Source: Lachnospiraceae bacterium
Lineage (GTDB): Bacteria; Bacillota; Clostridia; Lachnospirales; Lachnospiraceae
Length of the DNA: 46,659 nt
Assembly: GCA_029227035.1 (NCBI GenBank)
Contig: JAQXZD010000109.1
Location: 1 to 46,659 of the forward strand
Reading direction: 5' to 3'
Part shown: piece by piece, positions 23,383-31,514 of the stretch
Numbering within the stretch: the first letter of the stretch is position 1
How the letters are laid out: each line of letters starts with the position of its first letter
The notes under the pieces: model-generated
The model's database searches: none
What the model saw: the letters and a program-made list of their open reading frames with translations, nothing else
Told to the model about the DNA's origin: nothing
Position numbers and translations under genes: made by a program

Positions 23383-23395
23383 CTTTTCTGTAAAT

Positions 23396-23427
23396 ATCAT
23401 ATCTTGGTTGAATGACACAGGATGTCA
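23396..23427 (-). promoter_or_regulatory. rtcB operon promoter with TGACA-N5-TGTCA element
   Basis: Minus strand: TGACA-tcctg-TGTCA (23413-23427), 11 bp, TATGAT (23396-23401). No consensus -35 at the proper distance, which points to an activator. The predicted leader is about 275 nt. Confidence 0.82.
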
Positions 23428-23450
23428 TGGTAGAAAAAATTTTGATTTAA

Positions 23451-23479
23451 TTGACTTCGTACCGGGGCATCGGTATACT
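23451..23479 (+). promoter_or_regulatory. Promoter of the small membrane protein gene
   Basis: TTGACT (23451-23456), 17 bp, TATACT (23474-23479). The spacer carries TACCG-N6-CGGTA, a possible operator. Confidence 0.7.
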
Positions 23480-23507
23480 TATATAAAAATGAGAGGATAA
23501 GAGAAAG

Positions 23508-23960
23508 ATGATGTTGAAAAAATATAGATTTGGATTTGATATATGGGGATTGATGTTATTTGCGATTGTGATGCTTCCGAATATTATTTGGTTTGTAAAA
23601 CCGGCACCAAATGACATATTAAGAGGAGAATCGGTTACCGGGCTGGTCGATACGATAGCGTCTGTGTGCCAGATTCTGTTTGTGGGGATTATGTGTGTGG
23701 TTAGGAATATAAGTGTTCCTAAAGTAAAATTGTCCCCTTTTATTTATGTGACGATGATATTTGTTATTTTGTATCTGGCAGGATGGGGGATATATTATAC
23801 CGGCAATACAAGTGCATTTACGGTATTATTGTTAACGGTGCCGCCATGTATGGCATTTATTTTCTATTTGCTCGACAGAAAGAATATACTTGCGTTAATT
23901 CCGGCAGGAGTTTTTGCGTGTTGCCATCTGATTTATGCAGTAGTTAATTTTATAGTATAA
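23508..23960 (+). CDS. Small integral membrane protein of unknown function
   Basis: 150 residues (ATG at 23508 or 23511; gaggataagag upstream) with four predicted transmembrane segments: WGLMLFAIVMLPNIIWF, a segment ending in ILFVGIMCVV, FIYVTMIFVILYLAGW, and MAFIFYLL with ALIPAGVFACCHLIY. The KPAPND loop after the first helix and the overall layout occur in small uncharacterised Firmicute membrane proteins. It is transcribed alone, divergently from the rtcB operon; no link to RNA repair is implied beyond proximity. Confidence 0.7.
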   Translation: MMLKKYRFGFDIWGLMLFAIVMLPNIIWFVKPAPNDILRGESVTGLVDTIASVCQILFVGIMCVVRNISVPKVKLSPFIYVTMIFVILYLAGWGIYYTGNTSAFTVLLLTVPPCMAFIFYLLDRKNILALIPAGVFACCHLIYAVVNFIV

Positions 23961-24020
23961 CCGACATTTTTTAACAGTTCAGCACATAAACATCCATTTA
24001 TTAAAAAAATGTAAAGTATA

Positions 24021-24142
24021 TTGACAAAAACAGAATCCTGATACATAATACTTTAAAATTAAACAATAAAACTTATTTTACAATGCTTCGAGAGAAGCAA
24101 ATTTTTTTGGAACCGTATTAGCACTCAGATGAAATGAGTGCT
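24021..24142 (+). promoter_or_regulatory. Promoter, attenuator-like hairpin and palindrome before the marR-gltA-lon cluster
   Basis: TTGACA (24021-24026), 17 bp, CATAAT (24044-24049). In the leader, GCTTC-gaga-GAAGC (24085-24098) is followed by a T7 run (24102-24108), a plausible attenuator. Then comes an 8-bp perfect inverted repeat AGCACTCA/TGAGTGCT (24120-24127 and 24135-24142), a possible binding site for the MarR-like protein. Confidence 0.6.
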
Positions 24143-24195
24143 GACAATGTGAAAACAGTCTGTTGCGAACGATTACCGGGTAGGAGGAACGATGC

Positions 24196-24696
24196 ATGGA
24201 AGAACATACAAAAGAAACCGATATATTGACACTGGGAAATGAACTGACACTCAGAAGATATCTTTTTAATAAAGCACAGATTAATCATGTATTGAAGGTG
24301 CCGGATTATATTGCCTTGCACATTATTAAGGAAGCCGGCAGTGAACAGGATATTTACGGCGGAAAAACCTATCTGAAGGATTTGTCCGAAAAAATGCAGC
24401 TTACGATTCGCCAGACTTCGAAACTGGTGGCGGGCTTGAAAGAACGTGGACTTGTTAAGTGGTCTCATGACGGGAACGGAAATGATGGAACCTATGTGAC
24501 TATCACGGACGAGGGAAAAAAATTGTTCGAGCAGCAGCAGGCAGATTTGAAAGAATATTATGAAAAAGTGATCAGGAGATTTGGAAAGGATAACCTGATT
24601 CAGCTTCTTAATCTGATGAAACAGTTGGAGACGGTTATGCACAGTGAACTGGAAGGAATGGGGGTGATGGATGATGCTGCAGGAGAAGATGAATAA
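24196..24696 (+). CDS. MarR-like winged-helix regulator
   Basis: 166 residues from the ATG at 24196 (taggagga upstream). The winged-helix core is clear: VPDYIALHIIKEAG, then TYLKDLSEKMQLTIRQTSKLVAGLKERGLVKWSHD in two pieces and a wing with GTYVTITDEGKKLF. The C-terminal helix is long and acidic. The 3' end overlaps the citrate synthase start by 8 bp, so it is co-transcribed and translationally coupled with it and probably regulates the cluster. The ligand is unknown. Confidence 0.85.
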   Translation: MEEHTKETDILTLGNELTLRRYLFNKAQINHVLKVPDYIALHIIKEAGSEQDIYGGKTYLKDLSEKMQLTIRQTSKLVAGLKERGLVKWSHDGNGNDGTYVTITDEGKKLFEQQQADLKEYYEKVIRRFGKDNLIQLLNLMKQLETVMHSELEGMGVMDDAAGEDE

Positions 24697-26005
24697 ATAT
24701 ACCGGGAAAGCGCAGAAAATCTGTTTGAAAAATGACAGTATCGCGCCACGGTTATATGATGAATACGGTGTGAATCTGGGACTGCGTGATGAAAACGGAA
24801 ACGGTGTTCTTACCGGACTTACAAACATATCGAAAATTACATCATCCACGATTTCAAACGGGCAGAAGATTCCGGCAGATGGAAAGCTCTGGTATCGCGG
24901 GTATCAGGTAGAGGAACTGATTCAATCGTTGGGAGAGACGGAATTAGGCTTTGAAAAAATAGCATATCTGTTGCTGCTTGGAGAGCTCCCAGATGAAAAA
25001 GAACAGGCAGAGTTTAGCAGACTGTTGGGCGAATGCAGGACATTGCCTACCAATTTTACCAGAGATGTAATTATGAAGGCACCATCTGAGGATATCATGA
25101 ATTCCATGACAAGAAGTATCCTGACTCTTGCGTCTTATGATGCGAATGCAAAGGATACAAGCATTCCGAATGTACTCAGACAGAGCATGCAGCTCATAAG
25201 TGAGTTTCCGCTCCTGGCAGTATACGGATACAATGCCTACAATTATTATGAGAAGCAGGAAAGTATGTTTATCCACCATCCGGATCCGGAACTTTCCACG
25301 GCAGAAAATCTTCTTATGATGCTTCGCCCGGATCAGAAGTATTCAAGAGTTGAGGCAAAGGTTCTTGATACGGCACTAATCCTTCATATGGAGCATGGCG
25401 GCGGTAATAATTCCACATTCACAACGAGGGTAGTGACTTCATCCGGTTCCGATACCTATTCAACGATTGCAGCGGCAATGTCTTCCTTAAAGGGACCAAA
25501 ACATGGCGGAGCCAATATCAAGGTCATGGAAATGATGGAGGATATCCGAAATCATATCAGTGATTACAATGATAAGGACGAGATAGCGGCGTATCTGTCC
25601 AAGATATTGAACAAGGAAGCCTTTGACGGGAAAGGGCTCATCTATGGTATGGGACATGCCATTTATACGTTGTCGGATCCAAGAGAGCGGGTATTTAAGA
25701 CCTATGTGGAAAAACTGGCGGAAGAGAAGAACCGGCAAAAAGACATGCAGTTGTATCAGAACATAGAAGAAATTGCGCCGAAGCTGATTGCGGAAAAGAG
25801 AAATATATATAACGGAGTGAGCCCGAATATTGATTTTTACAGCGGTTTTGTATATGAAATGCTCGGGATTCCGCAGGAGCTTTATACTGCAATTTTTGCG
25901 ATTGCGCGGATTGTGGGCTGGAGTGCACATCGGGTTGAAGAACTGATATGTACCAATAAAATTATCCGTCCGGCATATATGAGCGTGATGGAAGAACGAA
26001 CCTGA
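24689..26005 (+). CDS. gltA: Citrate synthase
   Basis: 438 residues. The ATG at 24689 (MNKYTGKAQK) is chosen because caggaga lies 5 bases upstream; an ATG at 24671 is also in frame. It condenses acetyl-CoA and oxaloacetate to citrate. The family core is complete: GLTNISKI and WYRGYQVEELI near residues 42-78, the first active-site His in HMEHGGGNNSTFTTR (about 235-250), the second in GMGHAIYTLSDPRE (about 320), and the catalytic Asp in NIDFYSGFVY. It overlaps the MarR-like gene and precedes Lon by 14 bp, an unusual operon. No aconitase or isocitrate dehydrogenase gene is nearby. Confidence 0.93.
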   Translation: MNKYTGKAQKICLKNDSIAPRLYDEYGVNLGLRDENGNGVLTGLTNISKITSSTISNGQKIPADGKLWYRGYQVEELIQSLGETELGFEKIAYLLLLGELPDEKEQAEFSRLLGECRTLPTNFTRDVIMKAPSEDIMNSMTRSILTLASYDANAKDTSIPNVLRQSMQLISEFPLLAVYGYNAYNYYEKQESMFIHHPDPELSTAENLLMMLRPDQKYSRVEAKVLDTALILHMEHGGGNNSTFTTRVVTSSGSDTYSTIAAAMSSLKGPKHGGANIKVMEMMEDIRNHISDYNDKDEIAAYLSKILNKEAFDGKGLIYGMGHAIYTLSDPRERVFKTYVEKLAEEKNRQKDMQLYQNIEEIAPKLIAEKRNIYNGVSPNIDFYSGFVYEMLGIPQELYTAIFAIARIVGWSAHRVEELICTNKIIRPAYMSVMEERT

Positions 26006-26019
26006 CGGGAGGAGAAGTA

Positions 26020-28290
26020 ATGATATATATTCCTTGTTACAATCTGGTTATGCTTGCCGGAGTGACTTACTATTTTGAAAAAGATTATTTTAAGGATCTG
26101 GCAAAGACAGAGGCGAAGAAAGACGAAGAAGTCCTCTTTTTGATTCTGAAGGAAGAAAAGAAGCAGGAGGAGATAGAAAATCTGGATTTTTATCCGGTTG
26201 GAGTTCTTGGAAAAATTACAGGTATCAGTGAGGAAGGTACTGTTGCGGTCACCACATCAGCAAGAGTAGAACTGGAAAAAGAAAATGCGGATGATGGGAC
26301 AATTCAGGTGAAATATACGCTTAAGGCGGATATAGAAGACCTGGATGAACAGGAAGAGCAGAAGCGTTATTCTGCAATCAAGCAGGAAATGTTCCAGGCT
26401 GTCGGAAGATTTCAGTGGGCAATTGTGGCACGCAATTACATCGCCAACTGGAAGAAAATTGATGAGATGGTTTCTGCATTGTCCGGCTATCTGGATATTT
26501 CCAATGAAGAAAAGTATGCAATGCTGGAAGCTGACAGCCGTTCGGTTCGTTTTGAGCGGATGGAACAGGCCATCAGGACTTATCTTGAAATGTTTATGGT
26601 AAGTACGGAAGCACAGGAAAAGCAGCAGGAAGAGAACGAACAGATTTACCGGGAAGCAGCCATAAAAAAACAGATTGAAATCCTGCAGAACAAGCTGGAT
26701 GAGATGCATCCGGAAAATGTAACGGATATCCGGAAATTCGAAATGAAGATAGAGAAAGCCGGTATGAACGAAACTGCTGAAAAAGAAGCAAAAAAAGTGC
26801 TGGGCAGAATGAAGCAGGAAGGCGAGAACGGACATGAATACGGCATGCTCTATGACTATTTGGATTTTGTGACAAGCCTTTCGTGGAAAAAAGAGCCGTA
26901 CACACCTGTGGATCTGACAAAAGCGGCAGAGATTCTGGATGCCGATCATTTTGGGCTGAAGAAAGTGAAAAAGCGCATTATCCAGCAGTTGGCGGTTATG
27001 GAACTGAATCAAAAACAGTCCGGTTCCATTTTGCTGTTTGTGGGACCTCCGGGAACCGGAAAAACCAGCATCGGTCAGAGCATTGCAAAGGCATGCGGAA
27101 GAAAGTATGTCAGAATCAGTCTGGGCGGTATACGGGATGAGGCGGAAATCCGGGGACACAGACGGACATACATAGGAGCCATGCCGGGCAGGATTATGGA
27201 AGGTATCAAACGCAGTGGAGCATCCAATCCGGTAGTCGTGTTGGACGAAGTGGACAAGCTGGTAAAAGATTATAATGGAGATCCGTCCAGTGCACTGCTG
27301 GAGGTTCTGGATCCGGAGCAGAATACCACTTTTACAGACCATTACATGAATGTCCCGTATGACCTGTCTGATGTCTTGTTTATCTGTACGGCAAACTCTA
27401 CGGATACCATTCCGGAACCGCTTTTGAACCGAATGGAAGTCATCAATTTTCAGGGATATACGGAAACGGAAAAAGTGCAGATTGCGAAAAAACATCTGAT
27501 TCCGAAATCCATGAAGCAAATGGGAATTAAATCCGGAAATCTGAAGATTACGGACAGTGCGTGCCATACCCTGATTGCCGAATATACCATGGAAGCCGGC
27601 GTAAGAGGACTGAAAAAGCAGATTGATACCTTATGCAGAACAGCGGCGGTAAAGCTGGTCAAAGGAGAACAGAAATCGATTACCATAAGCCCAAAGCGCT
27701 TGAAAAAATTTTTGGATACAAGACCGGTTCTGCATGACCGCATATTGGAGAAAAAACAGCCGGGAGTGGTTACAGGACTTGCGTGGACACAGGCAGGCGG
27801 CGATATCCTGTTTATTGAGACCATGCTGGTACCGGGAGAAGAAAAAACGGTTCTTACGGGACAGCTCGGTGATGTGATGAAGGAATCCGCAGTGATTGCA
27901 CAGACAATTGTAAAAAATATCCTGCCGGATAAAGCAGATGCATTCGAAAAGAAAGAATTGCATATTCATGTGCCGGCCGGAGCAGTGCCGAAGGATGGAC
28001 CGTCTGCGGGCATCACACTCACAACGGCACTGGCTTCTCTGATTACCGGAAAAGCAGTAGATCCGGAAGTAGCAATGACAGGCGAAGTATCTTTGCGCGG
28101 ATTTGTTATGCCGATAGGCGGGTTGCCGGAAAAACTGCTGGCTGCCGTGCGTGCCGGGATTAAGACCGTATTTATTCCCAGAGAAAATGTGGATGATCTG
28201 GAAGATGTGGCAGAAGAGGTAAAGGAACAACTCACTATCATACCGGTACATGAAGTGAAAGAAGTTTTACAAAAAACGGGCATTTTTTAA
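26020..28290 (+). CDS. lon: ATP-dependent protease Lon
   Basis: 756 residues from the ATG at 26020 (gggaggag upstream). Order of parts: LonN substrate-binding domain (about 1-190, starting MIYIPCYNLVMLAGVTYYF), coiled coil, AAA+ module with GPPGTGKT at 342-349 and VVLDEVDKL, and C-terminal protease with the Ser-Lys dyad S662 (PKDGPSAGIT) and K705 (GGLPEKLLAA). It is a full-length LonA-type enzyme, slightly shorter than the usual 770-810 aa because the N-domain is compact. It degrades misfolded and regulatory proteins in the cytoplasm. It is in an operon with a MarR-like regulator and citrate synthase rather than with a heat-shock gene. The stop overlaps the convergent M20 gene by 4 bp. Confidence 0.95.
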   Translation: MIYIPCYNLVMLAGVTYYFEKDYFKDLAKTEAKKDEEVLFLILKEEKKQEEIENLDFYPVGVLGKITGISEEGTVAVTTSARVELEKENADDGTIQVKYTLKADIEDLDEQEEQKRYSAIKQEMFQAVGRFQWAIVARNYIANWKKIDEMVSALSGYLDISNEEKYAMLEADSRSVRFERMEQAIRTYLEMFMVSTEAQEKQQEENEQIYREAAIKKQIEILQNKLDEMHPENVTDIRKFEMKIEKAGMNETAEKEAKKVLGRMKQEGENGHEYGMLYDYLDFVTSLSWKKEPYTPVDLTKAAEILDADHFGLKKVKKRIIQQLAVMELNQKQSGSILLFVGPPGTGKTSIGQSIAKACGRKYVRISLGGIRDEAEIRGHRRTYIGAMPGRIMEGIKRSGASNPVVVLDEVDKLVKDYNGDPSSALLEVLDPEQNTTFTDHYMNVPYDLSDVLFICTANSTDTIPEPLLNRMEVINFQGYTETEKVQIAKKHLIPKSMKQMGIKSGNLKITDSACHTLIAEYTMEAGVRGLKKQIDTLCRTAAVKLVKGEQKSITISPKRLKKFLDTRPVLHDRILEKKQPGVVTGLAWTQAGGDILFIETMLVPGEEKTVLTGQLGDVMKESAVIAQTIVKNILPDKADAFEKKELHIHVPAGAVPKDGPSAGITLTTALASLITGKAVDPEVAMTGEVSLRGFVMPIGGLPEKLLAAVRAGIKTVFIPRENVDDLEDVAEEVKEQLTIIPVHEVKEVLQKTGIF

Positions 28291-29468
28291 TGCTCGTTTA
28301 GCCAACGGAGTGCGCCGGTTACAAGCAGCGCGCTTCCGATAGGCAGAATATCTTCATTAAAGACCACATGATCATTGTGCATAGGTTTTCCGTATAACTC
28401 ATTTTCCTGTGCGGTTCCTGCGCCGATGAGCAGATAGCTGCATGGAATTTCATAGGTGTAAGAAGCAAAATCTTCGGAACCCATTCCGCCCTGTTCAAAG
28501 ACAACAATTTTGTCCGGCTCGTAGGCTTCTTTAAGGTATCCGGCAATGTTTTTGGTCATTTCCTCGTCATTGTGGAGAGGCGGAGCAGAAGAAATTTCGG
28601 TAACGGTGGCTTCTCCACGGAATAAGGATGCTGTCTGTGTGGATATCTTTTCAATTCTTTCGTAAATCTGTGCAGAAAGTTCCCGGTCGAATGTGCGGAT
28701 AGTCCCCTCAAGAACAACTTCTTCCGGAATAATATTTGGAGCCTGTCCGCCGGAAAATTTGCCGATGGTTACGACTGCAGGTTGCATCGGGGCAATCTCC
28801 CTTGCGATAATTTCCTGTAGGGAGAGATAGACGTGGGCAGCGATGTTAATCGGATCAACGCCGTTTTCCGGCATGGCACCGTGGCAGCCTTTGCCTTTTA
28901 CACGGATGCGGAACAAGGTGCAACCGGCCATGCAGGTGCCAAGACCGCAGAGAACCACGCCGGATGGGGTGCCGGAATTTACATGCAGAGCCATGGCGGC
29001 ATCCACGGAAGGATTCTGAAGAACGCCTGCTTTCAGCATGGCTTTCGCTCCGGTGAAGCCTTCTTCATCCGGCTGAAAAACCAGTTTGATTGTGCCGGCG
29101 ATATCCTTTTGATACTGCTTTAACAGTCGGGCGGCTCCAAGAAGCATGGCAGTGTGCATGTCGTGGCCGCAGGCATGCATGGAACCGTTTGCGGAGGCAA
29201 ACGGAACAGGTGCTTCCTCTTTGATTGCAAGGGCATCCATATCCGCGCGAAACAGAAATGTTTTTCCCGGTTTTTCTCCTTCGATTGTGGCAATAATTCC
29301 GCTTTCGCAGATTTCCTGCGGCTCATAGCCATATTCCCTTAATTTTTTTAAAACAAATTCTTTCGTCTTAGGGAGAACCGGACCGACTTCCGGACACCGG
29401 TGGATGGTTCTTCGGATGTCGATCAGCTCCTGTTTCAGTTCGTTTGCAGATTCAAAGATTGTATTCAT
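28287..29468 (-). CDS. M20-family amidohydrolase (amino acid or peptide deacylase)
   Basis: 393 residues from the ATG at 29468 (acggagg upstream); the open frame reaches 29525 without a better site. M20D features: DIRRTIHRCPEVG near the N-terminus, GIIATIEGEKPGKTFLFRADMDAL, the metal-binding HACGHDMHTAML, DEEGFTGA with the catalytic Glu pair, and C-terminal GSEDFASYTYEIP. Such enzymes remove N-acyl groups or cleave amide bonds of amino acids (hippurate hydrolase, N-acetyldiaminopimelate deacetylase and similar). The exact substrate cannot be read from sequence. It is cytoplasmic and has its own promoter; TATAAT lies at 29528-29533 on the minus strand with a weak -35. Confidence 0.9.
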   Translation of the reverse strand: MNTIFESANELKQELIDIRRTIHRCPEVGPVLPKTKEFVLKKLREYGYEPQEICESGIIATIEGEKPGKTFLFRADMDALAIKEEAPVPFASANGSMHACGHDMHTAMLLGAARLLKQYQKDIAGTIKLVFQPDEEGFTGAKAMLKAGVLQNPSVDAAMALHVNSGTPSGVVLCGLGTCMAGCTLFRIRVKGKGCHGAMPENGVDPINIAAHVYLSLQEIIAREIAPMQPAVVTIGKFSGGQAPNIIPEEVVLEGTIRTFDRELSAQIYERIEKISTQTASLFRGEATVTEISSAPPLHNDEEMTKNIAGYLKEAYEPDKIVVFEQGGMGSEDFASYTYEIPCSYLLIGAGTAQENELYGKPMHNDHVVFNEDILPIGSALLVTGALRWLNEH

Positions 29469-29641
29469 ATCATAACCTCCGTATATTTGTATGTTGTTAT
29501 GGTTTGTATCTTTGGAAAGATACATTCATTATAACACGGATAGAAAACAGAAAAAATTGTTTTCATTGAATAAATAAGCCCATAGGGGTAATATATAGGT
29601 GTTGCTTTAGCGTAAACAAAAAATAAGTTAAGGATAAAAGA

Positions 29642-30319
29642 ATGCTAGGAAATACAAAAGGAAATTTGCTGAACCGGTATGTTCCGGATTATGTGCTGTT
29701 TGACTTGGAGACAACAGGCACGTCGTGCAATTATGACGAGGTAATCGAAATATCGGCAGTGAAAGTCAGAGGTGGGAAAATAACAGAAGAATTTAGTGAG
29801 CTGGTGAATCCGGGACGGCCGATTCCGTATGCAGCCAGCATGGTGAATCATATATCGGATGATATGGTAGCCGGTGAGCCTTCTTTTGAGGAGGTGTTGC
29901 CTCGTTTCCTTACGTTTATTGGAGACGATGTACTGGTTGGCCATAATATCTGTGCTTTTGATATGAAGTTTCTCTACAGGGACTGTGAAAAATATTTTGG
30001 CCAGACATTGACGAATGATTATGCAGATACCTTAAAGCTTGCAAAAATCTGTTTTCCGGAATGGAAGCACAGAAGACTCGGGGATCTGGCAGAATATTAT
30101 GGAATTTCAACCGCCGGAGCCCACAGGGCGCTGACAGACTGCAGAATGAATCAGCAGGTATTTGAACAGCTTGCCCATGAGATGGACGGAAGTTCCGGGA
30201 GAGCAGAAAAAATACGCATCTGCCCGGTCTGCGGACAGCCGATGCAGAAGCGAAACGGTAGATTTGGACCATTCTGGGGCTGCTCCGGGTATCCGGCGTG
30301 CAGGCATACGGAAAATTGA
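29642..30319 (+). CDS. DnaQ-like 3'-5' exonuclease fused to a topoisomerase-type zinc finger
   Basis: 225 residues from the ATG at 29642 (aaggataa upstream). Residues about 15-185 are a DEDDh exonuclease: motif I FDLETTGT, motif II VGHNICAFDMKF, motif III HRALTDCRMN. Residues about 197-225 are a C4 zinc finger of the type found at the end of bacterial topoisomerase I (CPVCGQPMQKRNGRFGPFWGC, then YPACRHTEN). The exonuclease could trim DNA or RNA; the finger should bind single-stranded nucleic acid. The start of the next gene lies 23 bp downstream, so they may share a transcript. Confidence 0.88.
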   Translation: MLGNTKGNLLNRYVPDYVLFDLETTGTSCNYDEVIEISAVKVRGGKITEEFSELVNPGRPIPYAASMVNHISDDMVAGEPSFEEVLPRFLTFIGDDVLVGHNICAFDMKFLYRDCEKYFGQTLTNDYADTLKLAKICFPEWKHRRLGDLAEYYGISTAGAHRALTDCRMNQQVFEQLAHEMDGSSGRAEKIRICPVCGQPMQKRNGRFGPFWGCSGYPACRHTEN

Positions 30320-30342
30320 TTGATTTTGAGGAGGATAGTGTG

Positions 30343-31497
30343 ATGAAAAAACAAAAGAATAAACTTGCCATATCGGCAATCATGAGTGTTGCATTTATAT
30401 GGTTTACCACGCATTTTGGAGGCGGCTTTGCATCAGGCGCCCAGTTGTACAGTTATTTTGGAAAATATGGCGGTTTCTGCCTGATTTTGCCTGTTTTGGC
30501 GATGGCATATGACGCACTGTTTTTTGGATATGCTTTGCATTTTGCAAAAAAGCATGAGGTCTACGATTATCGCTCCTATAACAATGCATTCTATGGAAAA
30601 TTTGCCCCTGTTTTTTCCAACTTGTTTGAAGTGATTTATCTGGTAACGATGTGCCTTGCACCGGCAGTAGCTTTTGCGACCGGAGGAGCAACGCTGAAAG
30701 AGGTGACGGGGCTGCCGTATCCGGTATGTACGGTGATTATCGGCTTATTTATATTTGTTGTGGCAATTTTCGGTTCCAGGCTGGTTCGTAAAGTGGCTTC
30801 TGTTTTGTCCATTGTTATCATTGCAGGATTGCTGATTGTGTATATTCCAAATATTATCGTGGGTGCAGACCGGATCTCTGCTTCCGTGGCAGGCATGTCA
30901 GCCGGAAATATTTCTTTTGGAAGTGCGTTGTATTCAGCATTTCTTTACGGAACGTTCCAGTTGATTAATATTGCAGTCTTTGTTCAGCATGCGGAAACCT
31001 TTGGCGAGCCGAAGGAAGCAAAGAAAAGTATGGGAGTTGGATTTGTCATCAATGCGCTGATGATGGTGGTTGTGGCGTTGGGACTGCTGACAATCAGTAA
31101 CGATCCGGACATTGCCAATCAGAGTGTGCCGACTCTGTTCATGGTACAAAAAGGTGTCGGCGCGTCCTTTATGGTACCGCTTGTTTCGATACTGATTATT
31201 TTAGGGGCGGTGTCCACCGCGGTAAATATGGTTGCAGCCATGGTGAAGAGAGTCAGCGTCCGCATTACCACGGAGGAAGAGCGAAAGAGCGAAGAGGAGA
31301 GCGGAAAGCCGGGAAAGAAGACGGTTATTATTGCACTGGTATGCTGCCTGATTGATTTTGGTATTGCCCAGTTCGGACTTCTTACACTGGTGCAGAAGGC
31401 CTACAGTTTTCTGGCATATCTTGAGATACCGGTCATTCTGATTCCGTATATCATACATATGATTGTCACAAGATTTGACACAAAGGAAAAGAAGTAA
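30343..31497 (+). CDS. YkvI-like multi-spanning membrane transporter
   Basis: 384 residues from the ATG at 30343 (gaggagga 8 bases upstream; the frame runs back to 30298 inside the exonuclease gene). About ten hydrophobic segments. The first helix region FIWFTTHFGGGFASGAQ carries the Gly-rich broken-helix motif of APC-type (LeuT-fold) transporters, and the layout is like YkvI family proteins. The substrate is unknown, perhaps an amino acid or amine. The dehydrogenase gene follows 17 bp later, so the pair may import and oxidise the same compound; this is inference. Confidence 0.8.
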   Translation: MKKQKNKLAISAIMSVAFIWFTTHFGGGFASGAQLYSYFGKYGGFCLILPVLAMAYDALFFGYALHFAKKHEVYDYRSYNNAFYGKFAPVFSNLFEVIYLVTMCLAPAVAFATGGATLKEVTGLPYPVCTVIIGLFIFVVAIFGSRLVRKVASVLSIVIIAGLLIVYIPNIIVGADRISASVAGMSAGNISFGSALYSAFLYGTFQLINIAVFVQHAETFGEPKEAKKSMGVGFVINALMMVVVALGLLTISNDPDIANQSVPTLFMVQKGVGASFMVPLVSILIILGAVSTAVNMVAAMVKRVSVRITTEEERKSEEESGKPGKKTVIIALVCCLIDFGIAQFGLLTLVQKAYSFLAYLEIPVILIPYIIHMIVTRFDTKEKK

Positions 31498-31514
31498 AAA
31501 CGGAGGAAAGATAG

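Noticed and set aside
18814-23395. Ro60/TROVE protein with Y-RNA near rtcB
   Set aside because: The VWA protein has DUF2201-type metallopeptidase modules, not a TROVE ring, and no Y-RNA or tRNA-like sequence could be made out.
23116-23507. A sigma-54 promoter and RtcR-type control of rtcB
   Set aside because: No TGGCAC-N5-TTGC element and no RtcR-like gene; the promoter instead has the shared TGACA-N5-TGTCA element.
26257-27567. 436-codon minus-strand frame antisense to lon
   Set aside because: Lon is complete with all motifs; the antisense product is Cys/His/Phe-rich nonsense typical of a shadow frame.
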